In this document: in pieces, positions 1 to 11,167 of the stretch
Numbering within the stretch: the stretch's first letter is position 1
Layout of the letters: every line of letters begins with the position of its first letter
Source: Microthyrium microscopicum
Lineage: Eukaryota; Ascomycota; Dothideomycetes; Microthyriales; Microthyriaceae
Assembly: GCA_010405405.1 (NCBI GenBank)
Contig: MU004234.1
Coordinates: 957,275-1,021,274 of the forward strand
DNA: 64,000 bases
Direction: 5' to 3'
Made by a program: the position numbers and the translations under genes
Notes under the pieces: generated by a model
What the model was told of the DNA's origin: nothing
Seen by the model: the letters and a program-made list of their open reading frames with translations, nothing else
Database searches by the model: none

Positions 1-1
1 A

Positions 2-1295
2 TTACTGGATATTGAAGCAAAAGCACCACTCTATACTCACTTTATAGAAACGATCCAAGGCATCTCGACCATTCGCGCCTTCAATTGGCAACCGCGCTTC
101 CAAGAAGAGAACCAGGCACTACTGTCGCAATCGCAGAGGCCAGTCTACATGCTCATGTGTATTCAACAACTACTAGCACTAGTTTTGGACTTGATTGTGG
201 GAGTAGTTGCGGTCGTCTTGATTGCAATAATCACTTCCCAAAAGGACAAATTTAGCCCGGCTTCTGTTGGAGTGGCGTTGAATGTGGTACTTACATTGAA
301 CATGCAGCTTACGCATCTCATCAAGATGTGGACGAATATGGAGGTCTCCATCGGTGCGGTTGCTCGCATTCAGACTTTTGTTGAGAAAACACCTACAGAG
401 AAACGGATTCGTGTTCAACCAGCTCCACAGGCGCAATGGCCTTCTCAAGGAGCTGTAGAGTTTCGCAATCTCACCGCCAGCTTCAAGTAAGATCAATGCT
501 GTCAAGCAATTCCATTTCTAGCTCATAGAAAAGTCGTGCTAACTAAACGTGTCAAAGGCCGGAAACTCCATCTACTCTAAAGAAACTGAGCCTTAAGATC
601 ACGCCTGGTGAGAAAATTGCCGTATGTGGTGCATCAGGCAGTGGAAAGACGTCCTTAGTTATGGCGCTGCTCCAGATGATGGATATCACAGAAGGCAATA
701 TCGTCGTAGATGGAATCGACCTTGCCACAATCGAGTGCAACGACATCCGGTCAAGTGTGAATGTAGTTTCCCAGGATCCGCTGTTTCTGCCAGGTACTTT
801 AAGATTCAACCTTGACCCTCTTGGACTTGCACAAGATCACGAGATACAGGTAGCGCTTGAAAAAGTTGGACTGTGGGCTAGATTTGATTCCAGTGAGAGT
901 CTTAACATGGACTTCTCTCCCTCGGAGTGGTCTGTTGGGCAGCGACAACTATTTGCTCTGGCTCGAGCTGTTCTAACAAAGAGTTCTATTTTGATTCTCG
1001 ACGAAGCAACGAGCAGGTATGTCAATTATCCTAGAGAATTTCTGTGTTGGCAAGGATTAACATGTCTGTTAGTGTTGACAGGGAAACTGAAGCCACCATG
1101 CAGCAAATTATCGAGAGTGAGTTTGCGGAGCAAACAGTCATTGCGGTGATCCATCGCTTTCGATTCATCAACAAGTTCGACCGGGTAGCGTTGCTCAGAC
1201 GGGGTGAACTTCTCGAATGTGACAGTCCTGAAATTTTGTTGGGCACAAATTCGGAATTCAAGAAATTGTACCTGGCTTTGCAGCGAAAGAATTGA
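2..1295 (+). CDS. ABCC-type multidrug ABC transporter, C-terminal part (truncated by window edge)
   Basis: This is the last 388 codons of a full-length ABC exporter of the ABCC (MRP/YCF1-like) class, which pumps conjugates or drugs across the plasma or vacuolar membrane. Exons are 2-486, 558-1016 and 1073-1295; the introns (71 and 56 bp) have GTAAGA/GTATGT donors. The opening residues match the end of the second transmembrane domain, with an ETIQGISTIRAF loop and then two hydrophobic helices. The second nucleotide-binding domain has a Walker A (GASGSGKTS) at about 628-654, a degenerate signature WSVGQRQ, a Walker B ILILDEATS just before intron 2, and the H-loop His in AVIHR. The non-canonical SVGQ signature is usual for the second NBD of ABCC proteins. 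The start lies before the window. The substrate cannot be deduced. Confidence 0.93.
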
Positions 1296-1507
1296 TAACA
1301 ACTAGATCATCTAACTCTATGATATTTAGAAACATGCTAGGCCGTTCTGGCACTGAGCTCGCTCACTGCCAATAAAGGCATTTCGTGAGAACATATAGAT
1401 TCCAGATAGGCAACATCGTCATCTTCGTAGATCAAGATCAATGAAAAATAAAATACCCGAGAGAAGTTTTCACAATGCTCCATACTCCAGTGCTATAATC
1501 ATCCCCT

Positions 1508-2167
1508 CTAAACATCAACCATAATCATTGTGGGAGCTGGATACACAGAAGTTGCCTCACTCATCGCCGAGTTGAAGTTCTCCCAATCCCCAGCTGTTCG
1601 TTCTTTGATTTCGTGATATCGTGCCTCGATTGCGGCGCGGAACCGGTCGAGCGCCCGGCGTTCTGTATCTAAACAGCGACCAACACTGTCAAAGAGCGGT
1701 CCAGTTGTCTTGAGTGTTTTGTGTTGAGTCGCGAGTACTGCGATGGCGCGGCGGTGTTCGTTCAAGAACTAGAACTATTTAATATTGTATGGCGCGGGAA
1801 ACGAAGACAAAACTTACACTGTACAGAACGAGTGCAAGCAGATTGGAATCAGCCAGATCAAACGCTTCATCGTCAAAGGTGAGATCTTGTACGCTGTTGA
1901 GAAGTAGGCTTGAGATACGTTCTAAGTTTTTGATAATTTGCTGGTTTCGTTATTAGACGCTATTGATAATGCCAGAATCGTAGGACTTACTGGTGCATTC
2001 TCCAAGTATGTGTCAGTTGAAAGTAGGCCGAAAGTCTCTCCATCTTCGACGACATATTTCAGATCTTCTTCCAATTCTGTTGTGCAGTTCACCATATCAT
2101 CAATGTTGGCTTTGAGTGGGATATATGCATCTTGCTGGCGAGCGGCTGGGTTGATGAAAAGAGGCAT
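1508..2167 (-). CDS. hypothetical protein, 186 aa, three exons
   Basis: I do not recognise this family. Exons, read on the minus strand, are 2167-1991, 1940-1818 and 1768-1508. The introns (50 and 49 bp) have GTAAGT/GTAAGTT donors, a TCTAATAAC branch-like site in the first, and phase 0 throughout. The product is acidic and probably helical in the middle (QIIKNLERISSLLL, then DDEAFDLADSNLLALVL), with a basic helical stretch near the C-terminus (DRFRAAIEARYHEIKERT). No signal peptide or membrane segment is visible. The start at 2167 (MPLFINPAARQQ) was preferred over an in-frame ATG at 2263 because the extra residues look like untranslated leader. It is convergent with the ABC transporter 212 bp away. 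Confidence 0.7.
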
Positions 2168-5100
2168 GTTGAAGATTTTGTTTCTTGTAGAACTGTTACA
2201 AGATTTAGTCAAAGTTGTGATATGAATACTAGAAAAGAGGAGTAATCGAATATTCGGCTTCAAAGCAAGTAGCGTGCTTGTTCCTTGTCATCTGACAAAG
2301 AGGTTTGCGGGGAAGTAAGACGATGGATGAGCAGCTGGGGGTCGACAAACATTTTAGTACTTTGCAGGAATGGTGGCTTGTTTCGTGAGCCTTGAAGGAA
2401 CTTGGGGATTTAAAATAACGCCAGTTAATTCACAACTTGGGCAGTTGGGGCTGATAGGAATGCTGGGGAGGATTTGGTGGCAGTCGTTTCCTTTTGATGC
2501 TTGATGCTGTTGGAACCACGTCTGAAAGCTGGGAGGTTAATCAAGAAATACGGGCAGGGTCATACGAGTTAATGAAATAAGACCAGGACCCTGGGCAAAA
2601 CAACTTTTAAGTATGCCATGCAAACCAAGGTATGGTTTGAGTGGTGGCATGCTTGATAGCCAGCTGTAAGCATAAATCGTGGTTGTTTGTCCACTCATTC
2701 GCGAGCAATCGTCATGATAGTCCTCTCTACTTCCCCTCCACTCCATTCCAGCTTGGATAGTGTACATGTCGGTATGTCGGCGTTTACAAACCTCCTTCAG
2801 GTCAAGGCACCATTAACCTCATTGGGAGTGGAGCGAAACGGATCAACACCATGCCACCGATCTGGTTCTGTCGATCCATCCCTCAATGCGGGAGCGGCTC
2901 TGGCGAGCACGCGGAAACAAAGCATGCTTAGCAACATCTTGCTGCAGTTCTACTACGGTTACCAATGAAGTTGTGAAAGATCGATAAAGGAATGGGTCTT
3001 TTGGATCCTCTTTCGTACTCTGAGCTGCATTTAGGAACAGATAACAGAATTGTATGAAGTTCAGCCTCGTACCAGATATGGCTGCAGGGAAGTTGGCAGT
3101 GCAAGAACGGCGTGAACGGGTCCTCGGAGTCCCACAAGAAAGCTGTCAAAGTCAAGCCTAGAAACTACCAAGCTGTGACCCATCTGCCACTCAATTGTGG
3201 ACTCCAAAGCTTGTTTACTTCCCATCTTCCTATCGCAGCTACAGTAGCACGAGTAGTCACAAGAACAACTCAACATTCCATAAGCTACGGATACTTTCAG
3301 TAGCGGCTATGCCAAGGGGAGCCGAAGCTGCATACTTGCATCAAAATCGCAGTATTTGGTTAGGAAATGATAGCTGCATAATTCAATCATGTTGGACCAG
3401 TAGTAGTAAAGGTCGGCTCTTGGCCCCGGATCTGCAGATTGACAGCTTTCCACTTGTGGCGGCTGAGGCTTCGAATTGAGTTATTTTAGGGCTGATCTCC
3501 ACGACTCTGGAGTCTGCCGTTTTGAATAGCACAATGGCGTCAATCATCAAGTTGACAGGTGGTACAGGCGTCAATTATGAATTTTGGAGTGATAAGGTAC
3601 CTACTCCTGCTTGCCATTTTGATAGAGACTGGGTTTGTGGTTACCGTACTAGCATGGTCAATGTCAGAACGCAATCTTAGCGAGAGGCCGGATGACAGGG
3701 GAAATGACGGGAAAATCGACCAAGAGGGAGCTTGGGAGGCCTTAAACTCTATGTTTCTGTGCCGCCGAGATAATAATCCTTCGGCAAGAAGGATTCTGAA
3801 TCAATCGCCCGCAAGAAATATCTAGGCTGGGATCATAATTTGCTTTAGTGCTTACGGTGCTTGAGGAGGTAATAAGAGGCGCTCATTGAACAAAGGCTGG
3901 CCCACCCAGTCGATGCAGATGTGTTTGAAAGTACAGTATGCGAAAATGGATTGGACCTTTCGTCTTGTATTATGACTGATTGTCCGCAAGAATGAAATGA
4001 TTTTGGGCCGGAAATGCTTCCATCACCCTGATGACTGCATCAAGTACCTCATTATGGCCTCTGGCAACGTCACTGCTAGTTGCTCATGTGCCCGCACTTT
4101 GGAGGCTTGCATTTGACAGTCCAACGGCTCTGAAGCGGCGTTTCTGCGTTGGAGGCGTTTGCTAGTTGCGGGGTTCGGAGAGTCGGCGAATCTGCCCAGC
4201 ACGCACGAGAGATATAAACTTTGATTCATGTCCAGAAGATCGGAAGAAACTTCGATATGCGCTCCATATTCTGGAACTTTTCAATGGAGCTTAAACCAGG
4301 CTCTACAATAAATCACCTTACATGTATTTTGAGGTTAGAATTAGGTATTCTATACCTCGTGTCAGCCCATATATATGGGCTTTTAAGCGAGATCTTGGTA
4401 AATTCTGCCAAATAGGACTTACCTAACTTCCTACCAAAATTGGAAAAAATCACTCCATCATTAAAATCAATTTGCATTGCCATATTGCTTGGCTACCAGG
4501 ACTCCTTTAATGCGTTCTTCCAGAATACCCTTCGTTTCAAACCCATATGCGATCATATTGGTAGGCCATGAATGTTGGTTAGCATGTCAAGCAGGGCTTG
4601 TATGCGAGAGACTATTCCAGAAGGGCTTGAAATTAGAACGAAGTTTTAGATCCCGGGTGATCTATGTCAGATCTCTCGGCGCGTTTATGCGATAGATCTA
4701 ACTAATGCAGCTTGTAGAAACAACTGTGCGGGAACGATCTGTTTTCGACCTAAATCCCAAGACTCGTCTACTTGTTGTGTATCCGAGGGCGACTTCGATG
4801 TTCAACAATCATTCTACCTCTGAGAAGAAATCAGATACTCACTTGGACGCCCGATTTTGCATGGGAGACTACGTGCTAACACGTCAAACTGGCTATTCAT
4901 TTTAATTTCAGAGACTTTAGCAGAATCAGCTACTAGCGAAGACAGTCCTCGCCGTCATACCGCCATAATGGAAGTGAACTTCATCTTTCTCATGTGGCTA
5001 AGAATTCGAAAATCGCCGGAGTGTTCTTCAAGGGGATTTGCGTAGAAAGACGGACTTCCGAAGAGAGAATTCGATCTCATTAGCGGTTTTTTCACCATTC

Positions 5101-5543
5101 GAGCCTCCTGACAATAAAGCTTCTAGAGAACTTCTATTCAGCAAGTTGAGGCTAAGCGATCACTAAGCCCTTCTTCCTCCATTTGCAGTAATTAGACCAA
5201 CCTTCAAATCAAGACCCCGTTCGTGTAGTAAGTTGCCACTGCTGAACTATTATTGGTCTGGGAAATTTTAAAGTATTCCTTTCAGCTCACCTCTTATATA
5301 GCATCGGACGTAGACTCTAACTCTGGCAACATAATGGTGCAAGTCGATCTTTCGGGTCAAGGTGAGTTGCATTTCGGGCAAATAGTGATCATTTGAGGTG
5401 CTATAGAAATATAGATTAAGTATTTCCACCTTATTTCCCTTGAATCTAGATTCCAGCCATACGCTACCATAAGTTGTCTTTTCAGTGACAGCAAATTGAT
5501 CCGGTGGTTGTCTAATTTGCTGGCTCATTCAACAAAAAGAGCC
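2168..5543. other. gene-poor interval upstream of the GH79 gene
   Basis: About 3.4 kb without a gene I can support. Several short reading frames exist. The best is 3577-3825 on the plus strand, whose first 25 residues form a hydrophobic anchor (IRYLLLLAILIETGFVVTVLAW), but it lacks introns, a recognisable family or a clear promoter. The rest shows ordinary base composition and no terminal repeats that I could find. Confidence 0.5.
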
Positions 5544-7193
5544 ATGAAATTCGGCTTGCCTCGACCAGAAGGTCTACTGCTCCTGGTGAACGCAGGCCAA
5601 GTCGCCACTGAAGTCATCAATATCACTATTCCAAAAGGCCTAGAAACAAGAATCTTGCCTCGCGATGTAGTCGGCTACTCCATTGAGCCTACATGGGTCG
5701 ACACCTTCATCAGAAATTCCAAAACTGCAACACTGCTAAGTGCAATAGCCAACATCACTGGTATTGCTCCTCCCATAAGGATAGGAGGAAATACGGCAGA
5801 TCAGACGTACCTCCAAGATATGTTACCATCTGGTCATGTTTCAGAAGCATTCTCGGATCCTGGGACGACTTCCAGGTTTAATGTTACTCGGGACTGGTTT
5901 AGAACTTGGGGAGACTACTTTCCGCCAGGTACCAATTTTATATACACGCTCAATTTTGCAGACAACACCTCTTCATGGAAAAACGCGGTCGAGCAAGCCG
6001 AAGCTGCGTATGCAGGCCTAGGCGACAAATTGAGCCAGTTCGAGCTTGGTAATGAAATCGATCATTTCATCAATAAAAGCTGGCGACCTCCCTACCCGTC
6101 CTGGGGAGTAGCAGTGTACATTGAGCAGTTTCGAAACTTGACAGGTCAGATCACAAGCTCGGCGTGGTACAAACAATTATCGCATCCTCCAACATTTCAG
6201 GCTGGCGTAATTGCTGATCCACCTCTTGTAGAAGACCAGCAAGACGAGATAGATGACTTCAGCATTGCGAATCTTACTGCCAACGGCACAGGTGGTCTAC
6301 TGGAACGTCCGGAGGATAGAGCACTCATTTCGAGTTTGGCCGTGCATCTATACCCACAATCTACTTGTGATGCACCACGGTGGAATCGCATGAGACTCGA
6401 CTTGTTAAGCAACCACAGTACCTTATGGCTCAACGTATCTCAGTTTATCCCGGAAATAGAAGCTGCAGATCATGCAGGCATACCTTTTATCATGGGAGAG
6501 ACGAACAGTGTCAGTTGTGGCGGCCGCAGTGGTATCAGCGATACATTTGGTGCTGCGCTATGGGTTGTAGATTATGTTTTGCTTGCCGCAAGTCTTGGAA
6601 TGCAGAAGATATTCTTTCACTTAGGCGCTCAAAGCGAGTATAGTGCCTTCACACCAGAACCGTATTTTTATAAGAACGAGAGTTTGACTGCAGGTATACG
6701 AGCTACGTGGTACTCCCATTACTTTCTGGCGAAAGCAGTAGCTTCATCCAAAAACGAAACTTTCAGGATTGCGGCTTTACCAAGCGCCAATTCGAGCACA
6801 CTTGCTGGATATGGTATTTATGCTGGAGTTACTCTGAAGAAATTGGTCTTCGTGGATATGGGAGTTTGGAATGGCACAAAGGGACTGAGTAATCCCTCCA
6901 CTATTAGCTCGACAGATGGGAATATGTTTAGCAATACGGCAAGATCCAGTAACACTCTGACTGTCTTTACTCCTTGGGCAGTCGGACAGAACGTTGCCGT
7001 AACCAGGCTTTCGGGACCAGGAACAAACAGTAAAAGCGAAATCTTAGTCTCCGGCGTGGCATTTGATATGGGAACTGGGATGAAAATTGGAGATGAGGCT
7101 TCGGAAGCCTTATATGTTGGAATAAGTGGACAACTGAATATAAGTATAGCAAGGGCAGAAGCAGTTCTACTCGAGGTCGAACAGCATTTGTAG
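5544..7193 (+). CDS. GH79 family beta-glucuronidase-like glycoside hydrolase
   Basis: An intronless gene for a 549-residue secreted retaining glycosidase of family GH79, which removes glucuronic acid or 4-O-methyl-glucuronic acid from polysaccharide side chains such as arabinogalactan. The ATG at 5544 was chosen because it precedes a hydrophobic leader (LLLLVNAGQVATEV); an in-frame ATG at 5496 would place 16 extra residues before it. Diagnostic stretches are RIGGNTADQTYL in the first part of the barrel, FELGNEIDHF with the acid/base Glu at about residue 171, and MGETNSVSCGG with the nucleophile Glu at about residue 319. A C-terminal beta-rich domain follows. There are many N-glycosylation sequons, as expected for an extracellular enzyme. 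The length is normal for the fungal family. The exact substrate is inference. Confidence 0.9.
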   Translation: MKFGLPRPEGLLLLVNAGQVATEVINITIPKGLETRILPRDVVGYSIEPTWVDTFIRNSKTATLLSAIANITGIAPPIRIGGNTADQTYLQDMLPSGHVSEAFSDPGTTSRFNVTRDWFRTWGDYFPPGTNFIYTLNFADNTSSWKNAVEQAEAAYAGLGDKLSQFELGNEIDHFINKSWRPPYPSWGVAVYIEQFRNLTGQITSSAWYKQLSHPPTFQAGVIADPPLVEDQQDEIDDFSIANLTANGTGGLLERPEDRALISSLAVHLYPQSTCDAPRWNRMRLDLLSNHSTLWLNVSQFIPEIEAADHAGIPFIMGETNSVSCGGRSGISDTFGAALWVVDYVLLAASLGMQKIFFHLGAQSEYSAFTPEPYFYKNESLTAGIRATWYSHYFLAKAVASSKNETFRIAALPSANSSTLAGYGIYAGVTLKKLVFVDMGVWNGTKGLSNPSTISSTDGNMFSNTARSSNTLTVFTPWAVGQNVAVTRLSGPGTNSKSEILVSGVAFDMGTGMKIGDEASEALYVGISGQLNISIARAEAVLLEVEQHL

Positions 7194-7196
7194 AGC

Positions 7197-7663
7197 ATTG
7201 TAGTCATGCGTCTAGATTCACACCAAAACAAGAGATACATTCTTCTTTGCGATAGGATGATGAGGAAGGCTATGACATATTCACAGAATGCGCGTGACTT
7301 TTCATGATCTCATCCAAGTTTACGGGCTTCTATACCTCTCTCTTCAGTGTAACCTCCTCTCTCATGGGGTTTCTTTTTCTGCTCTAATCTGAACACATGG
7401 TCCTTCAGCCAAGAGGAAAGATAGCTCATTGTGGATAGTAAACCTTACAAAGAAAGAAGTATGGCATTATGAAATTGCATTTCGAGGAGCATGTTCAAAA
7501 TACAGGATACCATTTATGGCCTTTAGATCTACGTCTATGTCAGAACGTCGTTACTTCAATCAAAGCATTGCCCACTAATAACTACAGTTCGCAAGCGCAC
7601 TCTACCCAGAGAAAGAACTGGAAGTTTTCCACGATCAGCCTATTACAGCCACACTCACGAGCA
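7197..7663. other. intergenic, no gene seen
   Basis: About 470 bp between the GH79 gene and the next small gene. Reading frames extend leftward from 7664 to 7469 without a stop, but the residues look like leader sequence. No repeats seen. Confidence 0.5.
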
Positions 7664-8224
7664 ATGAACCAAAAACCACCAGTCTGCTTTGTATCCGGGC
7701 ACAAGAATCTTCTTGATCACGACTTCGCCAAACGCTACGTTCCATATGTAGATGAAGCTACCAAGTCAGACCACCACTTTGTCGTGTCCAGTTCACCTGG
7801 CGCAGACAACAAGCCCATCAACTATCTTCTCGAAAAGTCGGACTTTGGTCCTCGTCGTATTACCATCTACCTACGAAGCTGTGATCCTCAATTTTTCAGC
7901 ACTCTGGCTCATCAAAGAGGTACAGATGTGAAAGTAGTTCCCGGATCTCGTACTGCCCGCGACGCCTGGATGACTACTGACTACGATTATTACCTAGGTA
8001 TGATATCTTGTGGGTAAGATCGTATAAGAAAACCGAAAGCATTGCTTGGAAACAAACGTGGTACACCTGGACGTGTCAGTGGTATTGAAAAGAACAGACT
8101 CCGTAGAGAATCTCGAGGAGAAGTTCTCTCTGAAAAGAACTATAGCAGAGTTATGGAAAATGGTAAGAATCAACAAGCACATTATAAAGAACAAATACTT
8201 TGTTGCTGCTTGGCCAAAGGATAG
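7664..8224 (+). CDS. hypothetical protein with an uncertain exon junction or frame break
   Basis: The first part (7664-7997, MNQKPPVCFVSGHKN...) reads as a compact domain containing SITIYL-like beta strands and a VVPGSRTARDAW segment. The second part (8042-8224) carries GTPGRVSGIEKNRLRRE. The two are in different frames. A 42-bp intron (7998-8039, GTATGA to AAAG) joins them in frame and gives 172 residues, but it lacks a good branch point. Alternatively, the bases from about 7997 to 8030 read in a third frame as YDILWVRSYKKTE, which looks as protein-like as its neighbours, so the gene could have suffered indels. I recall similar short fungal proteins that run from a TxDYD motif into a GxxxRVSGTEKN motif, but cannot verify this. 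Function unknown. Confidence 0.5.
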
Positions 8225-8753
8225 ATTCAAAATCGAATAAAATTCTGTTTGTCAAATAATGATTCCAAATTGTGATTGAAGAATTTGAATTGTAAAGCTT
8301 ACTACGTGTGAATTATATTCTGATCGGAAGCGATCTTGTGAAATACTACCAGATACAGCAGGCTAATGCCGTGAAATATAGACACTTTGGAGCAAAAGGG
8401 TCTCCATCTCGTTAGAACTGTTAAAGAAAACTGTCGTGAATCTTAGCTTCTCCTTATACTTCAGGTGTCGATGACATTGCTCAGGTGAAACACACATTAC
8501 AGTCAAACATCCATTCCATCTTCTCCCTTGAGTGTGTTACCGGTAGTCTGCAGGTTCTGGCTAAAAGTGCAAGTCATATATCCACAGACACTGGCTATGT
8601 CGTTTGAAGCCAGTGAATTTAACACTCCTCATGCTACGTATAAAACTTTGAAAGCTCTCTGAGATTCCCAGGCCATTATCTCCACCGTCAGAAATAATTT
8701 ATACCTTCATCAGATCGAGTTCCACAAAATCATTTATCCTACAACATATAGTT
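8225..8753. other. intergenic upstream of the Gln-rich gene
   Basis: About 530 bp with no reading frame of note. It holds a TATA-like box at 8639-8645 that fits the promoter of the downstream gene. Confidence 0.5.
8639..8645 (+). promoter_or_regulatory. TATA-like box
   Basis: TATAAAA lies 109 bp before the ATG at 8754, a normal distance for a fungal core promoter with a short leader. No other strong TATA is seen nearby. Confidence 0.4.
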
Positions 8754-10976
8754 ATGGATCCACGGCGTCAAGGCCGTCAAGGCTATGGAGCCGCCCAACC
8801 CAGAAACCACCCTCATGGAACTACTCAATCCAGGAATCCGGTACCGCCGCCTAGGAATCCAGCACGACCTCAAGTCGTTGCGAGGCAGACAAACCCAAAC
8901 GCATATGGCATGCGCTATGTAAAGGTACCAAAGAACATGAATCTTCAGGCCGCGTTTAGAGCATTCGCGCCATATCTTGCACCCGTATTCATCGAGCATG
9001 ACAGTATGTATTTTTTTGAGAGAATGAATTCCGATAGTAGCTAATGGATCTAGACGCCTACTTCTGGCTCCTACCCACTGAAGATCCTTTGCAGCCGCTC
9101 TTCGTCCGCCTTCCCACACCTAGAACCGTGGGTGGGTTCTTCTCCGCAAATGATGTTCGTGGCGTCTGGGATATCTTCTTTGGATTCAATCCCAACTTGG
9201 AGCCCATCTATCCCACCCAGGGAGACATGTATGAATTCGAATTCCTAGTGCACATGCCTCAGCCGGAAGAAGATGTAGCATATTGTCGACGTGTTATGCT
9301 GAATCCAGCGACTGGCCAGTACACAGTACAAGATTTCAAAGAGGATCGCGAGGGCCGAGAGATGCCGCTTCGTTTAGAGTTGAATGAGCCAGGCTACGGC
9401 AATATTGTACATTGGCGTCCAACAGTTGATGTGAATACTGGCAATGTTTCTATGAAGCCAACAGAGCTACTTCTTGAAGAGGCTGGCGAACATTATGAGT
9501 TTGGTGATCACTGGAACGTCAATCACGATCATCCAGCTTATGTCCAGCACGTTCATGAGCAGCAGCACCAGACCCAGCAGCAGCAAGCTCAACAGCAGCA
9601 ACAAGCTCAACAGCAGCAACAAGCTCAACAGCAGCAACAAGCTCAACAGCAGCAACAAGCTCAACAGCANNNNNNNNNNNNNNNNNNNNNNNNNNNNNNN
9701 NNNNNNNNNCAGCAACAAGCTCAACAGCAGCAACAAGCTCAACAGCAGCAACAAGCTCAACAGCAGCAACAAGCTCAACAGCAGCAGCAAGCTCAACAGC
9801 AGCAGCAAGCTCATCAGCAGCGAGCCCAGTACCACCATCGTGGCAACAGCGACTTAGCCTCTACAAATGAGTCACGCTCCCAACGCCCAACTAGCGTTCA
9901 CACTCAGGCCTCACGAAATGTTGCCGACCGACAATCAGCCCAGGCCCTAGGTGGTCCTTCATCTGACCAGCCGTCAGGAAGAGATTATCCCCGTCCGGCG
10001 CCTATTAGCTTATTCGACTATCTCGATAACCTAGAAAGGGAACGCAAGATCAATTTCGGCATCGAGCAGGCGGACACCGCTGGAAGCGCCAAAGATAAGC
10101 CAGTTCGATCCCGTGCGCCTGAACTTCACTCAGGCACCAAACCAAGTGCTGCCGAGCCAGAAGCTGTCAGTCCATCTGCCCATTTAAAGGCAACCGAAAA
10201 GCCAAAGAACACTCCAGGCGCCACAAACCGGCCTTCGCAATCGCAGGCACCCGCGGCACAAACGAGGAAAACCATCTGGGCGATTGACCCATTTGATGAG
10301 TACGTTATTGTCGGCCACCGCAACGAGCAAACCGCTGCTACCAACGAGCCTGGAAGCGCAGTCAACGATTCCGCTTCTATCACCGAAACTCCAGCAAAGC
10401 TTTCCAAGGGCAAAGAACGCGCTGTCGATACAAGTTCTCCAACAGAGTTGCCGCCTCGCAGTCATGAAGCTAAGCAGACTCCAGTCGCTAACATGTTCGA
10501 CTCGATCAAGCAGTCCCAAGACGCACTGCTAGTAGCCCACAAGAGTCTCATAGACGCTATAGCTATCCACCAAGCGACGTTGGAAGCGCATGACAACGAC
10601 CCACCTGCAGACGAGGAACATCCCGAGGTTACGCAGACGCTTGCCATGGTCTGGGAAGCACGTAGAAACGAGTATGAGGCTTGGCTTGAAACGGGCGAGC
10701 AGTTGACGAAGATGGGAAAGGGTGATGTTGGACATGGTCAGTCATCTGATCGGATGGAGAGGAGTCAGACCATAGAGTAAGTGATATTGGTTGTATGGAT
10801 GGTTACATGGAATGCTAATAAATTTACTTAGATTTACGGACGATGGTGGTTCCGATTGTGACTGCTCTGAATGTGAGGGTGCAGCTTCGGAGTCTGAGGA
10901 TGGTGCTGGAGATGAGATTCCGGATATGGAGAAAAATCAACCAAGAGTGGAGGACGCCGATCCAACTGACGTCTAG
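8754..10976 (+). CDS. glutamine-rich repeat protein, three exons, interrupted by an assembly gap
   Basis: Exons are 8754-9003, 9054-10776 and 10832-10976. The introns (50 and 55 bp) have GTATGT and GTAAGT donors and CTAATG/CTAATA branch sites. As assembled the product is about 705 residues, with 40 unknown bases. The Arg/Pro/Gln-rich N-terminus is followed by a conserved-looking globular part (MRYVKVPKNMNLQAAFRAFA to about residue 260) that I cannot place in a family. Next comes an imperfect QQQQAQ hexapeptide array at 9574-9820, then a long Ser/Pro/Lys-rich disordered region with KGKERA. The third exon adds a Cys/acidic tail (DCDCSECEG). Poly-Gln and disorder suggest a nuclear or RNP-type scaffold, but that is inference. 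The array length is uncertain because of the gap. Confidence 0.8.
9574..9820 (+). repeat. 18-bp tandem repeat encoding QQQQAQ
   Basis: The unit is CAGCAGCAACAAGCTCAA. Five GCTCAA-ended units precede and six follow an N stretch, with a final variant ending GCTCAT. The last units use CAG where earlier ones use CAA. The near-identity of the central units suggests recent expansion or contraction. Confidence 0.9.
9670..9709. other. assembly gap (40 N) inside the repeat array
   Basis: Forty Ns interrupt the 18-bp array. The flanks would need 16, 34 or 52 bases to stay in repeat register, so 40 does not fit the period, although it does keep the Gln reading frame (40 and 16 are equal modulo 3). The true copy number is unknown. 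Confidence 0.9.
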
Positions 10977-11167
10977 CCTTTGTCTGAGGTATTCGCTCAG
11001 TCTGCCAGCGTTTGCGCTGACGGCACTGGTAATGGCGAAATGGATTGACGAGAACGTCACCAACGATATGTATGGAGTTGTATAGTGGAACGATTCGAAT
11101 AGCTCTTTGCAGTTAGGTACTGTGCTATCAACGCCTTTCTAGAAGCTCAGGGGGGCGGCATAGACAC

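Noticed and set aside
9467-9838. Leu/Ser-rich frame on the minus strand across the repeat
   Set aside because: It is the antisense shadow of the CAG/CAA repeat and has no other support.
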